Below, piece by piece: positions 23,390 to 34,610 of a stretch of 64,000 nucleotides of DNA. This DNA is from Branchinecta lynchi. Lineage: Eukaryota > Arthropoda > Branchiopoda > Anostraca > Branchinectidae. Numbering within the stretch: position 1 is the stretch's first letter; each line of letters starts with the position of its first letter. The notes under the pieces were generated by a model, which saw nothing but the letters and a program-made list of their open reading frames with translations, searched no databases and had not been told where the DNA came from. A program made the translations under genes and the position numbers. Where the stretch lies: positions 5,277,501-5,341,500 of the forward strand of contig JAKZAP010000017.1 of assembly GCA_023053575.1 (NCBI GenBank). Reading direction: 5' to 3'.

Positions 23390-23984
23390 TTAAAGTACAT
23401 CTCTTACTAGAAATGACATGATCAGGATAAATTGGTTCAGCAATATTCTTTTCCGAAAATACCAAAACTTGCCCCTTGAAATTTTTGTTCCAACCTGAAC
23501 TTTCTCGAAATAGTAACTATTTGGTTATCATACTCGGGAGCGTAGTAAGCGTGGTAACTACGCATCTCTGTAATGTGATTGGTCGGATTCGCCCGTGGCA
23601 TGAAGTTCTGCTGGAAAATAGAAAAATCGTTGAAGCCTTGACGGCAAAAAGCCAGAAGTCGTGACGTCATGCGTAGTAACTACGGTAAGTAGGGTGGAAC
23701 ACGCTCAGAGATGCCGGCCGAAAGTGGATTCTAAAATGTAATACATATTTTGAAGCTTCTCACGCGCTTCTGAAAGAGTTATCAGCGGACTTTGATGCGT
23801 CTTGGGAAGTTTTCGCTCTGGGGTTGGCAAACTCGGCTCAACCGCAAAAGTATGGTATAGCTGTGAAAACTTGTTGGTTCAAAATGAAACAATGGCAAAG
23901 GACAGGGATTTCTGAATTTTATAATTCTATAGGGGAGCTAGGGATGACAGAAAAGAGACAATAAGTAAAAGGGGTCCTTTAAAG
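23390..23984. mobile_element. MITE family M-TTAAAG, copy 1, interrupted
   Basis: It begins TTAAAGTACATCTCTTACTAGAAATG and ends GGGGTCCTTTAAAG, with TTATCAGCGGAC...GGCAAACTCGGC inside. Full relatives lie at 27223 and 59686. A member of M-GAGCGTG (23487-23706) sits inside it. Confidence 0.7.
23487..23706 (-). mobile_element. MITE family M-GAGCGTG, truncated copy, minus
   Basis: It ends TACGGTAAGTAGGGTGGAAC then ACGCTC; the body (GATTGGTCGGATTCGCCCGT, GCAAAAAGCCAGAAGTCGTG) matches the five longer copies at 42120, 44221, 50370, 62019 and 62815. About 90 bp of the other end are missing. Confidence 0.85.
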
Positions 23985-25149
23985 TGGACATCAAAAGTAC
24001 GCAGTTTCTGCTTAGACCAACGCTCTCAGTAGATCGCGATCTAGAAACGGCCATAAACATTGACGAAAATTATGTACACTTCCTTCAGGCCGCCGTTCGC
24101 AATTGGCTAACCTCTTTGTTCACCACGTGGATGCGTTTTTTTTCTAAAATTTTCTTCCTTTGATAAATCATTAAAAATTACCGATTTTTATGTTTACTAT
24201 AACAGCTAATTTCGCTACAAAAACAAATTTCTCAGCTACAAAAACTGTGTCCTCTTCGTTTAGGGAACCGTTTTTCGGTGGCTTTACTGAAAACGAAATC
24301 CAAAACTAACTTTCCAATTCACTGAAGATTTTTAATTCTGAATGGAAGCTATGTACAGTGTACAATGTAAAATATGTCCGAGGCGAGGGGTCAATCAGTA
24401 TTTAATTTCACTCACAGCGTGTTACTTAAACACGCTCATTTCACTAGTCTCTAGAGTCACCCTCTCCCAAAGTCACTTACTCCAAGCAGGTCTCTCTTCA
24501 TTCATTCGACCGTGCTCACTTTTTTAATCAAGGGAATTGCCGAAGGTCAGGAAAAAGTGTAGCGATTAGTGACGCAGGGAAAAGTGGAGCGATTAGGAAC
24601 ACAGGGAAAAGTAGAGTGATTAGGACGCAGAGCTAATCAGTAATATATATGCGACGGGTTCTTTAAAGTTTAATCGAATAGGGCTGAAATCCGACAGTCC
24701 AGTTACACGTTACTTGTTAAATATGCCTGAAAAAGCCGATAAAAAATGCGTTACTTCGTTTGTACGCTATCCATAGATAACCGATTCCATCGAAATGAAC
24801 TTATTCTTTCGGATTTGTGGTGCCTCCATGTGCTTGTCCCCCCTCTTGCGACTACAAAGGTAAGCCATCTCAGAAAAATAAGAGTCAGTACTCGTCAGTA
24901 ACAGAAACGCATATCTTATCATCATCTTCCTACTTATTTCATCCATGAATTCCCTAGCTTAGCGTCCGTAACACTTGGAATTGCAGGCTTTTGTTGAAAT
25001 TCAAATTCTCCGCGTCCGAGTTGTGGACCACTAGAGACCCCAGGTGAAAAAATAAAAAATCCCTTAGATGAGTCAAAGCACTTCAGCCTTCAGATCAGAT
25101 GTAAAAATAAGTTGACTTCAAGTTGAACTTTCATCTGTATGCATTTCAG

Positions 25150-25331
25150 AACCCCCCGAATTTCCTGGTGGCCAGCGACCTGTCTCGACACGTCACACCT
25201 GTGGTTGTTGTTCCAGAGCCCCAAGAATCCGTCTTAGTTGATTTCGATACCACTGCCAGTGAATCCTCCTTCGACATGGGACGGAGCCCTCAACGAAACG
25301 GCTCAGTGTCCCCAGACTTATTGGCAGAACG
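25150..25331 (+). CDS. Hip1: HIP1-family exon E: ANTH end and clathrin-box linker
   Basis: The acceptor is CATTTCAG and the donor GTGAGT; 60 codons (residues 232-291) plus two bases. It begins NPPNFLVASDLSRHVTPVVVV, the conserved NPPNFL segment that closes the ANTH region. The linker then carries LVDFD, which fits the clathrin-box consensus L-hydrophobic-x-hydrophobic-acidic and lies where human HIP1 has LMDMD. The rest is Ser/Pro-rich and low in complexity (SPQRNGSVSPDLL). I see no DPF or FxDxF motif, the AP-2 appendage ligands of vertebrate HIP1, so AP-2 binding may be weaker or located elsewhere. Clathrin binding is inferred from the motif only. Confidence 0.92.
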
Positions 25332-25654
25332 GTGAGTCTCGTTTCTTAGTTTCAATTCTAGTCATTAGTTGCGATTTTCGCATCCTATGGTATATGATAC
25401 GACGGTAACTGGATCTGCATTTTATGGTTTTTGAAGTTACCACGGTATAGACATTCCTTTAGCCGCAGCTGACTGAGATTTATGTTTATTTCATATTTTG
25501 GTATTTATCTTCGTTTGTGCCTTATGTTATTCGTAATTTTAACTGTCAGAATATCAATCAGTCTTGATTCGTAATTTGTTATGTTGACGACCCGCAGCTA
25601 GCAGTTGTAAATGCTATTAAGGAAATAAATGAGTTGTTAGTATTATTAGTTTGA

Positions 25655-25745
25655 CGGTGCAAAAACGGATACTCTACATTTTATTAGAGCTATTTCGGTC
25701 CTTCTTGGCAAGGGTCCTCTTCAGGCTCAAGCCGCTCAAGCTGGA
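25655..25745 (+). repeat. Short repeat R4 (plus), partner of 61663-61772
   Basis: GACGGTGCAAAACGG-like start, then ATTTTATTAGAGCTATTTCG, TTGGCAAGGGTCCTCTTCAG and GCTCAAGCCGCTCAAGCTGG. The reverse complement of the whole block occurs at 61663-61772, and a shorter relative lies at 60765-60815. Confidence 0.8.
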
Positions 25746-25746
25746 A

Positions 25747-26826
25747 AATGAACTTGTTGAGAAACTATTAAAGATTCTTCATTTAATATCTGATTCTGTG
25801 ATCTTCGAAATCGTCTTCGCGGAGACGTCAAAGAGGTTATGAAAAGCGACAACAAGAAAAAGGCTTATTTTTAAAGCGCTGTCTCAGAATTTTTATTTGT
25901 GGGGCATTCTATAAAAAGATAATAGTTGCGTTTTTGCTGATACTATGATATCTGTTACCACGGTAACTGGATCTGCAATTAGTCGTTTTTGCAGTTATGG
26001 TGGTATTTGATGCACGGTGCTCTGCAAAAACGACTATTGCCGAGATTGCACTTTTCGAAGTCATCCCAAAAGAAAAACAGATATCCAGTAACATCACTAA
26101 GTGCTAAACTTTTCAGATACCAGGACCAGTTACCAAGGTCGGACCGTAGTATCTGAAAATCTGATACCACGATAACTGGCCAAGTACTACGATAACTGCA
26201 AAAACGTCTTTTGACCGTGGTATCAGATACCACGGTAACTGCAGAAACGACTGTAGACCGTGGTAACAGATACCATGGTATCAGCAAATGAACTTGTTGA
26301 GAAACTATTAAAGATTCTTCATTTAATATCTGATTCTGTGATCTTCGAAATTGTCTTCGCGGAGACGTCAAAGAGGTTATGAAAAGCGACAACAAGAAAA
26401 AGGCTTATTTTTAAAGCGCTGTCTCAGAATTTTTATTTGTGGGGCATTCTATAAAAAGATAATAGTTGCGTTTTTGCTGATACTATGATATCTGTTACCA
26501 CGGTAACTGGATCTGCAATTAGTCGTTTTTGCAGTTATGGTGGTATTTGATGCACGGTGCTCTGCAAAAACGACTATTGCCGAGATTGCACTTTTCGAAG
26601 TCATCCCAAAAGAAAAACAGATATCCAGTTACATCACTAAGTGCTAAACTTTTCAGATACCAGGACCAGTTACCAAGGTCGGACCGTAGTATCTGAAAAT
26701 CTGATACCACGATAACTGGCCAAGTACTACGATAACTGCAAAAACGTCTTTTGACCGTGGTGTCAGATACCACGGTAACTGCAGAAACGACTGTAGACCG
26801 TGGTAACAGATACCATGGTATCAGCA
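25747..26826. repeat. Recent exact tandem duplication, 2 x 540 bp
   Basis: 25747-26286 and 26287-26826 are the same 540-bp sequence with three differences that I could see (C/T at the AAAT(C/T)GTC site, A/T at CCAGT(A/T)ACATC, A/G at GTGGT(A/G)TCAG). The unit contains a MITE of the M-TAGTTG family. A recent event, inside the intron E-F. Confidence 0.95.
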
Positions 26827-26838
26827 AAAACGCAACTA
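26463..26838. mobile_element. MITE family M-TAGTTG, intact copy
   Basis: Left end TAGTTGCGTTTTTGCTGATA and right end TATCAGCAAAAACGCAACTA are exact inverted repeats, and pairing continues inward through ATC.GTTACCACGGTA. Interior segments are also mutually inverted (ACCGTGG/CCACGGT). A TA target duplication is possible but cannot be told from the repeat itself. The first copy (25923-26286) lacks the last part of its right end because of the tandem duplication border. Confidence 0.88.
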
Positions 26839-26948
26839 ATGCATAGTTACTTAGCTTCCGTTACGCTTTAAATTAAAGCTGAAGGCTTGAACTGAAACTC
26901 TTGCTCATTTGGGAAATTTCTTGTGAATTTTGTTCCTCTTTATTGTAG

Positions 26949-27199
26949 TGATCGTTATATCGAACAGCTCCTTTACCAGATTGAACAGCTTACAGAGGAA
27001 CTACAGAGAGTCCGTACAGACTCCCGACGCTACATAGCGGAATACCTAGAACGCATACAGGAGCTGGAGAGCATATTGTCAGATCGAGACAGGGAGTTGA
27101 CGAGGGAAAGGGAGGCGAAAGTCGACATGATTCGACAGTTGGAGGATGGTACGAAGATGGCAGAAGCAGAAACGATTCAAAGGATACAGACTGCGGAAG
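26949..27199 (+). CDS. Hip1: HIP1-family exon F: start of coiled coil
   Basis: The acceptor is TATTGTAG; the first base completes an Arg codon, 83 codons follow (residues 293-375), and one base remains before GTATGA. The sequence opens RYIEQLLYQIEQLTEELQRV and continues with hydrophobic residues at regular a/d spacing, charged elsewhere and no proline, as in a dimeric coiled coil. In HIP1 the coiled coil starts at the equivalent place with HLIERLYREI. The upstream intron is short (1.6 kb) but consists largely of a 540-bp tandem duplication. The 240-codon antisense frame across this exon is a shadow. Confidence 0.93.
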
Positions 27200-27222
27200 G
27201 TATGATAGAATAAAAGGGTTTA

Positions 27223-27688
27223 TTAAAGCACAACTCTTACTAGAAATGATCTTTTCAGTATGAAACGGATCAGAATTTTTTTTTCTCGGAAATACCATTA
27301 CTTTCCATATGAATTTAGCGATTTTCTTGTTAGCGCTTGTCGATTCTATCCAGCCTTCCTGCTCTCCGACGCGGCGTCTTGGCGCAAAACGTTTGAAAAC
27401 TGAACGCGTCGTGGTTAAAAAGTAGTAAAACTTAGCAAATAAAAGAAGTAAAAAACAGAAGATTCTCATGTCCTTGTGTGTGAATGAGTCGTCAGCGGAC
27501 GTTGGAAGATTTGGCAAACGTTGCGTTGCGTAATGGGCAAATCTCGGCACGGACGAAAAAGCCCGAAAAATTCGTAGGCATAAAACGGAACAATGGAGGA
27601 AGGTGGGGATTTTAGAGGGCTTATAATCCCATAAGGGAGGTAGGTATATTGTAAAAGGCAGAAAAAGCAAGAGGGTTCCTTCAAGAAA
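27223..27688. mobile_element. MITE family M-TTAAAG, copy 2
   Basis: TTAAAGCACAACTCTTACTA opens the element 24 bp after the exon F donor; it ends AAGAGGGTTCCTTCAAG. GTTAGCGCTTGTCGATTCTA, CCTGCTCTCCGACGCGGCG and TAAAAGGCAGAAAAAGCAAG are shared with 59686-60145. Confidence 0.8.
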
Positions 27689-27959
27689 GAAAGGAATTTC
27701 TTCGGTGCCCATAGTCTAGCTTTTAAGGGATTACCCTTAAATCACTAACAACATAAAAGACTTGAACAAAATTGTTGTGCTGATTACACTAGGTTAACCC
27801 GTTGGCACGGTTTATCCCGTTTAGACTAGGGATTTCTCTTATTAGTGCATGGGAACCACCAAGTATAATTAAAAATAAATAGAATAGTAAAATTAAAATA
27901 AGTGTCTGAAGAAGAGCACCAAACGTTTGTGCTAGCCACATGTTAATTCAGTCGGGTAT

Positions 27960-28299
27960 ATAAGCTTTAGTATTTGTCTTTTGTGTTTATAAATTTTCAT
28001 TGACTTCTTTTGTTTTTATGGCACTTGCAGCCTCTGGCTCAAGTGCCATATACCGAACCCGTGTTGTCCGTGTTGTTTCTCGTGTCATCCTTAAATTTTA
28101 GTGTTGGTGTGTGATAGTTGTTCGTTTGTTTTTTCTTTACAGTGCCTTAGGCTAGAGTTGTATTAATAATTTTTACAAACCCATCAGAATTAGTGAAGCG
28201 TCATTTTTTATGCCACTGGCTTGTCTGATACTTTTAAGAAACGCCAGGTTTATTTGTATTTGCCATTAAAATTGTACCTTACCTTACCTTACCTTACCC
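27960..28299 (+). repeat. Retroelement 3' end with (CTTAC)n tail
   Basis: It ends GCCATTAAAATTGTACCTTA followed by four more CTTAC units (28265-28299). The same sequence lies in reverse at 43244-43480, so it is a dispersed element. The body contains AGGCTAGAGTTGTATTAAT and TGCCACTGGCTTGTCTGA. No frame recognised. Confidence 0.7.
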
Positions 28300-29530
28300 A
28301 ATCCGGGAAATTGAGTAGTGTGTAACTTTGAAACGGGTGATCGGATTGGAATGAAACTTAATAACTCAATAGATTATATATCTTTGATCTCCCATTTAAA
28401 GTCTTGACCGGAGCCAGGGGGAGGGGGGGGCGGGGGGAGACCGGAAATGTCAAGAAACGGTTAGAATGGAGGGGTCGGAGTGAAACTTGCTGGGAAGAAC
28501 AAGCATCTGCTGTAGATACATCGTTTAGACAATTGTACTATTGTACTATAGCGGTTTTGGGATTTTTACGACGAACTTGGCAGGCATATCAGGGACCCGA
28601 TCAAACTGACTTGAAAATGAAAATTTTGTCGATCTGATAATCGTGGGGGGAATGGAGGGAGGGGAATCCGGAATAATGAGTCATGCGTAACTTTGGAATG
28701 GGTGATCGGATTCGAGTGAAATTTAAGAATTGAACAGAGGACATTTCTCTGGTGATTTTTTTTTATATGCGGACCGGATCTGACAGCTATTGGGAGGTGG
28801 GATACGTGTCTCTCCGTCTTTTGGGGATTTTCAGGACGAAACTTGGCAGGCATATCAGGGACCCGGTCAAACTGACTTGGAAATACAAAAAATCCTCGAT
28901 ATGATAATCTTAGGGGAGAGTGGAGGGAGTGGAATCTGGAATATTGAGTCATGCGTAACTTTGGAACGGGTGATTGGATTCGAGTGAAATTCAATAATTG
29001 AATAGAGGACATTTCTCTCTGCAATGGTGATCTTTTTCATTTCCGGACCGAATCCGACAACTATTGGGGAGGGGGGGGGGGGGGGGGGGAGGGATTCTTG
29101 ATCTGCTGAAACTGGTGTGATCGGGATCGGACTTTGTGGGAATAACAAACAGATGCTCTGGATAAATCATTCACAAAACCGTAGTTGAAGGGGGGAGGGG
29201 GTCTGGGATTCCGGTGATCGCGAGTTAAGGTACTTCTAGATGTGCTAGGACGATGAACAACAAATTGCTACTTCCCAATTCCGATTATTCCTTAAAGTAC
29301 CAATCTTGACCGTAAAGTAAGAAAAATACTGTTAAGCAATATATGCATTTTCATGATGCCCATCAGCCCATTATCATTTTTACCTCAAGCGTTTTGCTTA
29401 CAAATGAAGTTCTAGCTCCCTAAGAGTGCGCATCTCAACCGCAAAGTCGAAACTTACTTTTTATCAATCAATAAATCATCAATCTTAACCCATGCAAGTG
29501 CCATATGAGCTTACAGCTCTTGTTAATTTG
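28300..29530 (+). repeat. Interspersed repeat family R1, copy 2, with internal duplication
   Basis: AACTTGGCAGGCATATCAGG occurs at about 28575 and 28845, each followed by ACCCG(A/G)TCAAACTGACTTGG and a GGGGG-rich stretch, so an internal unit of about 270 bp is duplicated. It ends at CATATGAGCTTACAGCTCTT like copy 1 at 1140-1942. Confidence 0.75.
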
Positions 29531-29834
29531 TTTGTATCTCTTTTTACTCAGCTCTTTTCCTTTTGTAGTCGGGAAAAATAAAATATATATCTAGAGTACG
29601 TTCAAAGTTTTTGTTATATATTTTGTTCCTCGGATCCTTCTTTTTCGTTTTTTATTTTTATTTTTTCTAATATTTTACAAAATGACCGTCTTCAGAACTT
29701 AAGTTACCTCTGTCTGTCCCTTCAGTCTTAATCATTTCATGTGGTGTTCTGTTCTGTGGGAGATTTTAATTGAATTTTAATTGAATTCCTCGGCTTTCAG
29801 ATATTAAAATAAATGAGTATAGATTTATAAGTAG

Positions 29835-29885
29835 TGAAAAAAAAAACAATGCTCCTGAGCCGGAATTTGAACCTGCAGGACTGTT
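29835..29885 (-). repeat. tRNA-derived SINE fragment
   Basis: On the minus strand GCAGGTTCAAATTCCGGCTC is a good polymerase III B box followed by the CAGGAGCATT segment also found in the SINEs at 34980-35130. The A box side is lost. Confidence 0.55.
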
Positions 29886-30019
29886 TTTTTTTCCAGGATT
29901 TTTCTTCTGGGCAATTAATGAATTATGAATCTAGCAACTCGGAAATTGGAGCGATAAGCTCTTGGACCAGCCTTTAGAATGCAGATACAGCTAGAGGTCG
30001 TTTTTAGATCATTCAGATC

Positions 30020-30250
30020 GTTTTCAGAGATCAGTTTTCTCCATATCCTGCCCAATCTTTACATAGTCTCATCCGCAATCTATTTTGATAATCACGCTAT
30101 ATATTTCTTAACCCGGAGACCACAATTTCGTACGGTACATTCTAACCACGCTGATTTTTTCACTTGCCGTCTTTTGCTACCTTGGATGTGTATCACGCTG
30201 TCGACAGTTGTCTGCGAGAAATCTTCCCATTAGAAAAAACAGTTATGGTT
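30020..30250. repeat. Repeat family R5, copy 1
   Basis: GATGTGTATCACGCTG(T/C)CGAC, AGTTGTCTGCGAGAA and AATTGTTTCCCTG are shared in order with 47270-47430. The family is unknown; open frames do not agree between copies. Confidence 0.55.
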
Positions 30251-30379
30251 AATTGTTTCCCTGTTTTCGCTACAAGTCAACGGGTCTCGGAAAAGGCTTA
30301 AAAGAGCCAAAAGCATGGGTCATTTGTTGAAAGCACACTCTAGTTTTAAAGTATTAAAATATTTTAAAATAGCACATTT

Positions 30380-30497
30380 CTGGTCATATATTGTAAGTGC
30401 ATTAGTTAATTTGTTTCGTGTCTGCGTATTTCGTAAATATTGTATTCGTCTTCCAGCTTTAAGCTATTTTTAAAATAAACTTGATTAATTGAAATCA
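30380..30497 (+). repeat. LINE 3' end with TTGATTAATTG tail
   Basis: TATATTGTAAGTGCATTAGT, TTTCGTGTCTGCGTATTTCG and CTTTAAGCTATTTTTAAAATAAACTTGATT match the 3' end at 20380-20498 and stop 12 bp before the exon G acceptor (AAATCACTACGCTTTTAG). Confidence 0.7.
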
Positions 30498-30509
30498 CTA
30501 CGCTTTTAG

Positions 30510-30802
30510 GTAAAGCCAGATCACTGGACGAGAAGTTCGCCAAACTGAAAGACGTTTACCAGAAATTACGGGATGAACACATACAGCTGTTGCGTCAGAA
30601 AGCTGAAGTTGAGAAGCAAACAGTCATGCAGAAAACTCAGTTGGCCTTGAAAGACAGATTGGAATTACAGATGAAAGAGAGAGACGAATCATTCAAGAAC
30701 GTCAGTCAGGAATTAAATGAGGCAAAGACTAAGCTTGAGGAGAAAGCAGGAGAGCTGGAGAAGTTGATGGAGGACTTGAAGAAAATGGAAGAAAGTGTCA
30801 AG
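30510..30802 (+). CDS. Hip1: HIP1-family exon G: coiled coil with clathrin light chain-binding block
   Basis: The acceptor is CGCTTTTAG; the first two bases complete a Gly codon, and 97 codons (residues 377-473) end with GTC AAG before GTAGGA, phase 0. Near the start, KLKDVYQKLRDEHIQLLRQK followed by AEVEKQ matches the most conserved segment of the HIP1/HIP1R/Sla2 coiled coil (human KLKEKYSELVQNHADLLRK-NAEVTKQ), the site reported to bind clathrin light chain. The rest is Lys/Glu-rich heptads. The donor is immediately followed by the 138-bp tandem array, about 30 bp downstream. Confidence 0.95.
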
Positions 30803-30832
30803 GTAGGATTGAGGGGATGATCCGAGCCTGAT

Positions 30833-32395
30833 GGGAGGAGCCTGGCATCTAAGACGACTGCAGTCAGACGGGATGCAGATTTCTGTACGCGGGTTCAACT
30901 TCTGCCGCTGATTATAAGTATTGCCGTAAGACATGCTTGGAAAAAATGTATATCTTCTCGTAGGCCGGGGAGAGGAGCAGTCCATCTATAAGCAAATGCA
31001 GTCAGATGGGTTGCAGATTTCTATACGCGGGTTCAACTTCTGCCGTCGATTATAAGTATTGCCGTAAGACATGCTTAGAAAAAATGTATATCTTCTCGTA
31101 GGCCGGGGGGAGGAGCAGGCCATCTATAAGCAAATGCAGTCAGATGGGATGCAGATTTCTATACGCGGGTTCAACTTCTGCCGCTGATTATAAGTATTGC
31201 CGTAAGACATGCTTAGAAAAAATGTATATCTTCTCGTAGGCCTGGGGGAGGGGCAGGCCATCTATAAGCAAATGCAGTCAGATGGGATGCAGATTTCTAT
31301 ACGGGGGTTCAACTTCTGCCGTCGATTATAAGTATTGCCGTAAGGCATGCTTAGAAAAAATGCATATCTTCTCGTAGGCCGGGGGGAGGAGCAGGCCATC
31401 TATAAGCAAATGCAGTCAGATGGGATGCAGATTTCTATACGCGGGTTCAACTTCTGCCGCTGATTATAAGTATTGCCGTAAGACATGCTTAGAAAAAATG
31501 TATGTCTTCTCGTAGGCCTGGGGGAGGAGCAGGCCATCTATAAGCAAATGCAGTCAGATGGGGTGCAGATTTCTATACGCGGGTTCAACTTCTGCCGCTG
31601 ATTATAAGTATTGCCGTAAGACATGCTTAGAAAAAATGTATGTCTTCTCGTAGGCCGGAGGGAGGAGCAGGCCATCTATAAGCAAATGCAGTCAGATGGG
31701 ATGCAGATTTCTATACGCGGGTTCAACTTCTGCCGCTGATTATAAGTATTGCCGTAAGACATGCTTAGAAAAAATGTATATCTTCTCGTAGGCCTGGGGG
31801 AGGGGCAGTCCATCTATAAGCAAATGCAGTCAGATGGGATGCAGATTTCTATACGGGGGTTCAACTTCTGCCGTCGATTATAAGTATTGCCGTAAGGCAT
31901 GCTTAGAAAAAATGCATATCTTCTCGTAGGCCGGGGGGAGGAGCAGGCCATCTATAAGCAAATGCAGTCAGATGGGATGCAGATTTCTATACGCGGGTTC
32001 AACTTCTGCCGCTGATTATAAGTATTGCCGTAAGACATGCTTAGAAAAAATGTATGTCTTCTCGTAGGCCTGGGGGAGGAGCAGGCCATCTATAAGCAAA
32101 TGCAGTCAGATGGGGTGCAGATTTCTATACGGGGGTTCAACTTCTGCCGTCGATTATAAGTGTTGCCGTAAGACATGCTTAGAAAAAGTGTATATCTTCT
32201 CGTAGGCCTGGGGGAGGAGCAGGCCATCTATAAGCAAATGCAGTCAGATGGGATGCAGATTTCTATACGGGGGTTCAACTTCTGCCGTCGATTATAAGTG
32301 TTGCCGTAAGACATGCTTAGAAAAAGTGTATATCTTCTCGTAGGCCGGGGGGAGGAGCAGGCCATCCATAAGCAAATGGAGATGGGAGGTGCAGA
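30833..32395. repeat. Tandem array of 138-bp units (about 11 copies) with four-unit higher-order pattern
   Basis: GGCC(G/T)GGGGGAGGAGCAGGCC marks each unit: 30963, 31101, 31239, 31377, 31515, 31653, 31791, 31929, 32067, 32205 and 32343, exactly 138 bp apart. Linked variants (CTGGGGGAGGGGCAG, ACGGGGG, CCGTCG, AAGGCATGC, TGCATATC) mark the units at 31239 and 31791, 552 bp apart, and their right neighbours at 31377 and 31929 also match each other. The first partial unit begins about 30 bp after the exon G donor. A diverged single unit lies at 32750-32850. Confidence 0.96.
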
Positions 32396-33779
32396 TTACT
32401 GTGTGTGGGTGCAATTTTGTCCGGTAGATTGTTGCCATTAACTCTCCGTAACAACTTAGAAAAAAAATGTGACATGGCCCGAGCTGGAGATGCCCCTCAG
32501 TGTTGCCGTTGGTGACAGAATTCTGCGGTTTGTCTCAAATTTTCGTTCTACAACCGTTTGCTTACAGTAAATAAAAAAAAAAAAAGAAAATGCTGAGGCA
32601 TATAAATATGAGCAAGACAAAGCGAACTTTTTCGTTAATAGCTGGTAAAAAGGATTCCTAGGTGCAACAATATCACAGTTTTTTTCGGCCGTAAGCCACA
32701 GGTTTTGTTAGGCAAAAGTGGCAACACTGATGCACCTGGTCCAAGTTACATATCAGATGGGGGATGCAAATTTCTATACGCGGGTTCATCTTCTGCCATC
32801 GATGACTGTTGCCGTTAACACATGCTAAGAAAAATGTATATCCTCTCGTAGGTTCCACTCTTTGAAACCTTTTCTCCCGAAAATGTTGTAACAAAAACTT
32901 CGTATACACAGTTTCTGTTCCGGTATTTTGTGCTGGATTGTATAGTGTTAAAAAAAAAAAATGCAGACTCATTTCGTATGTTTCATCCTCGCGCAGTATT
33001 CTTAGCCTTGATCTCCTTAGCTTTAATTTGATCAGAAAGACCGACGAAATTGTGTAATCGGTCCTTCTGACCAATGAGCTCCCCAGAACCAACAAGCGTG
33101 AGTGTGGTCCGCCTCAAGAAGAGCTGACCTTGGTAGACGAGGATGCTGGTCCGATCACTTTATGGTCTAATAATAATATCGGAACGATTATGGAGTACAG
33201 CAGCATTGTAGTTGCGACAGGCCGTTTAAAATTCTTTAAAGAGTTTCTATTTTTTGTAAATTCAAAAGGAAAATTTAAATTAAGATTTTAGGAGGAAATC
33301 ACTAGATTTCACTCCCATTAATTCGTATAGCAAGTTTTTCAAAGACAGTAGATTTTAAAGTAGAAGTGGAAAGTAGGTGCAACAATCTTGTCACTGAAGG
33401 AAGGAGGACGGAAAGCAAAAAATAATAAAGGAAAATGGATTAGGTGCTGAACATAGCGTGAAGAAAGTCAGATATACCTTGCCAGGTTCGACCGAAAGTT
33501 TGATCCCATACTTTTTGTCCGATGACTAACTCCGAATTCTGCGGGGACCGCTTTTCGAGAAATAGCTCCTCGCTCAGCGACCTTTCCTCGGTGAAAGGAG
33601 TTTCGTTCGTTGACGGCGTGCATGCTAATATTTCCTGTTTACCGAGTCTTTGGCTGCCTGTGGTTGAAGCTTTGTGGCATGGTGGTGGTATTTTTGCTTG
33701 TGAGTAAATAATTCCTTCTTTTCTGGTTTTCGCCTCCAACTCTCCAGGGCTTACGATAGGCTTAAAAATCCAAATTTTT

Positions 33780-34610
33780 ATTTGCGGTGCTAACTGCACA
33801 AGTCTGCTGATTTTTGGATCCCAAAACCTAAGTGGAGGGATAACTCTCGAATGGGTTGAGATATTTTGATCAAACTTGGCATGAGGACTGTTTAGGTCAA
33901 AATACAGGTCAAGTTCGAAGATGGGTCCTGTAGCTCTATATTTAGGGGTGGGGAAGGGGTTTGAAATTAAGGGAAACAAAAAATATTTTTTAAAAGCTAA
34001 TGAAATAGTCGAACTAGGGGTAAGGAGACATGGTGAATCCGAATATGAAAATTATTTTCTCGCCAGACCATTAGTTCGGCCGGAATCCGGCCACAACCGG
34101 AGAATTTGTTTAAAGCAAAAGTTTTATTTTAATTTGATAAGATGTTCGATTTGCGGGTAAGTAGACATGCTGAATTCGCATATGACAATCATTTTCTCAC
34201 CGGACGTATAGATCGGTCGGAATCCGGCTAAAACCGGAAAATTTGTTAAAGTAAAAGTTTAATTTGAGGGGTAAGGAGACATGCTCAATTCGTTTTTGAG
34301 CTTTATTTTTTCGCCGGACAAGTAGTTGCGAAATTCCGCCAAAACCGGAAAATTGGCAGAAGTAAGGCAGGAAGTTTCGATCTGCTTCGTCAAAATAGAT
34401 ATGCCTTAAAGGGGTAAACACACAGGCTGAATACATATCTGAACTTGTTTTTTTCATATGATTAGCTAGTTGGCCTTAATCTGTTTCTAAATTTTAATAG
34501 TAAAAGTGTTCAAGGAGTCTGGCGAATACTGGATTTGGCGAAGACAAGACCCAGTTATCTGGATCAAATTTGGTTCAACCTTTGGTCTTGTTATTCTAGC
34601 GACAAAGATT
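33780..34610. repeat. Repeat family R2, copy 2
   Basis: It starts TTTTTGGATCCCAAAAC, with ATAACTCTCGAATGGG, CTGTAGCTCTATATTTAGGG, four units with CCGGAATCCGGCCACAACCG-like cores, and an end at CTGGATCAAATTTGGTTCAA. Matches the order of 15725-16990. Confidence 0.75.

Noticed and set aside
26990..27712. 240-codon open frame on the minus strand
   Set aside because: It overlaps exon F of the HIP1-family gene and a MITE; no family resemblance and no splice context. Shadow frame.
30833..32395. CRISPR-like array
   Set aside because: The 138-bp units are contiguous and similar throughout, with no unique spacers; this is a satellite-type tandem repeat in a eukaryotic intron.
33440..33979. 179-codon open frame on the minus strand
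   Set aside because: Its N-terminal third lies in repeat family R2 and the remainder has no recognisable domain; no supporting signals.
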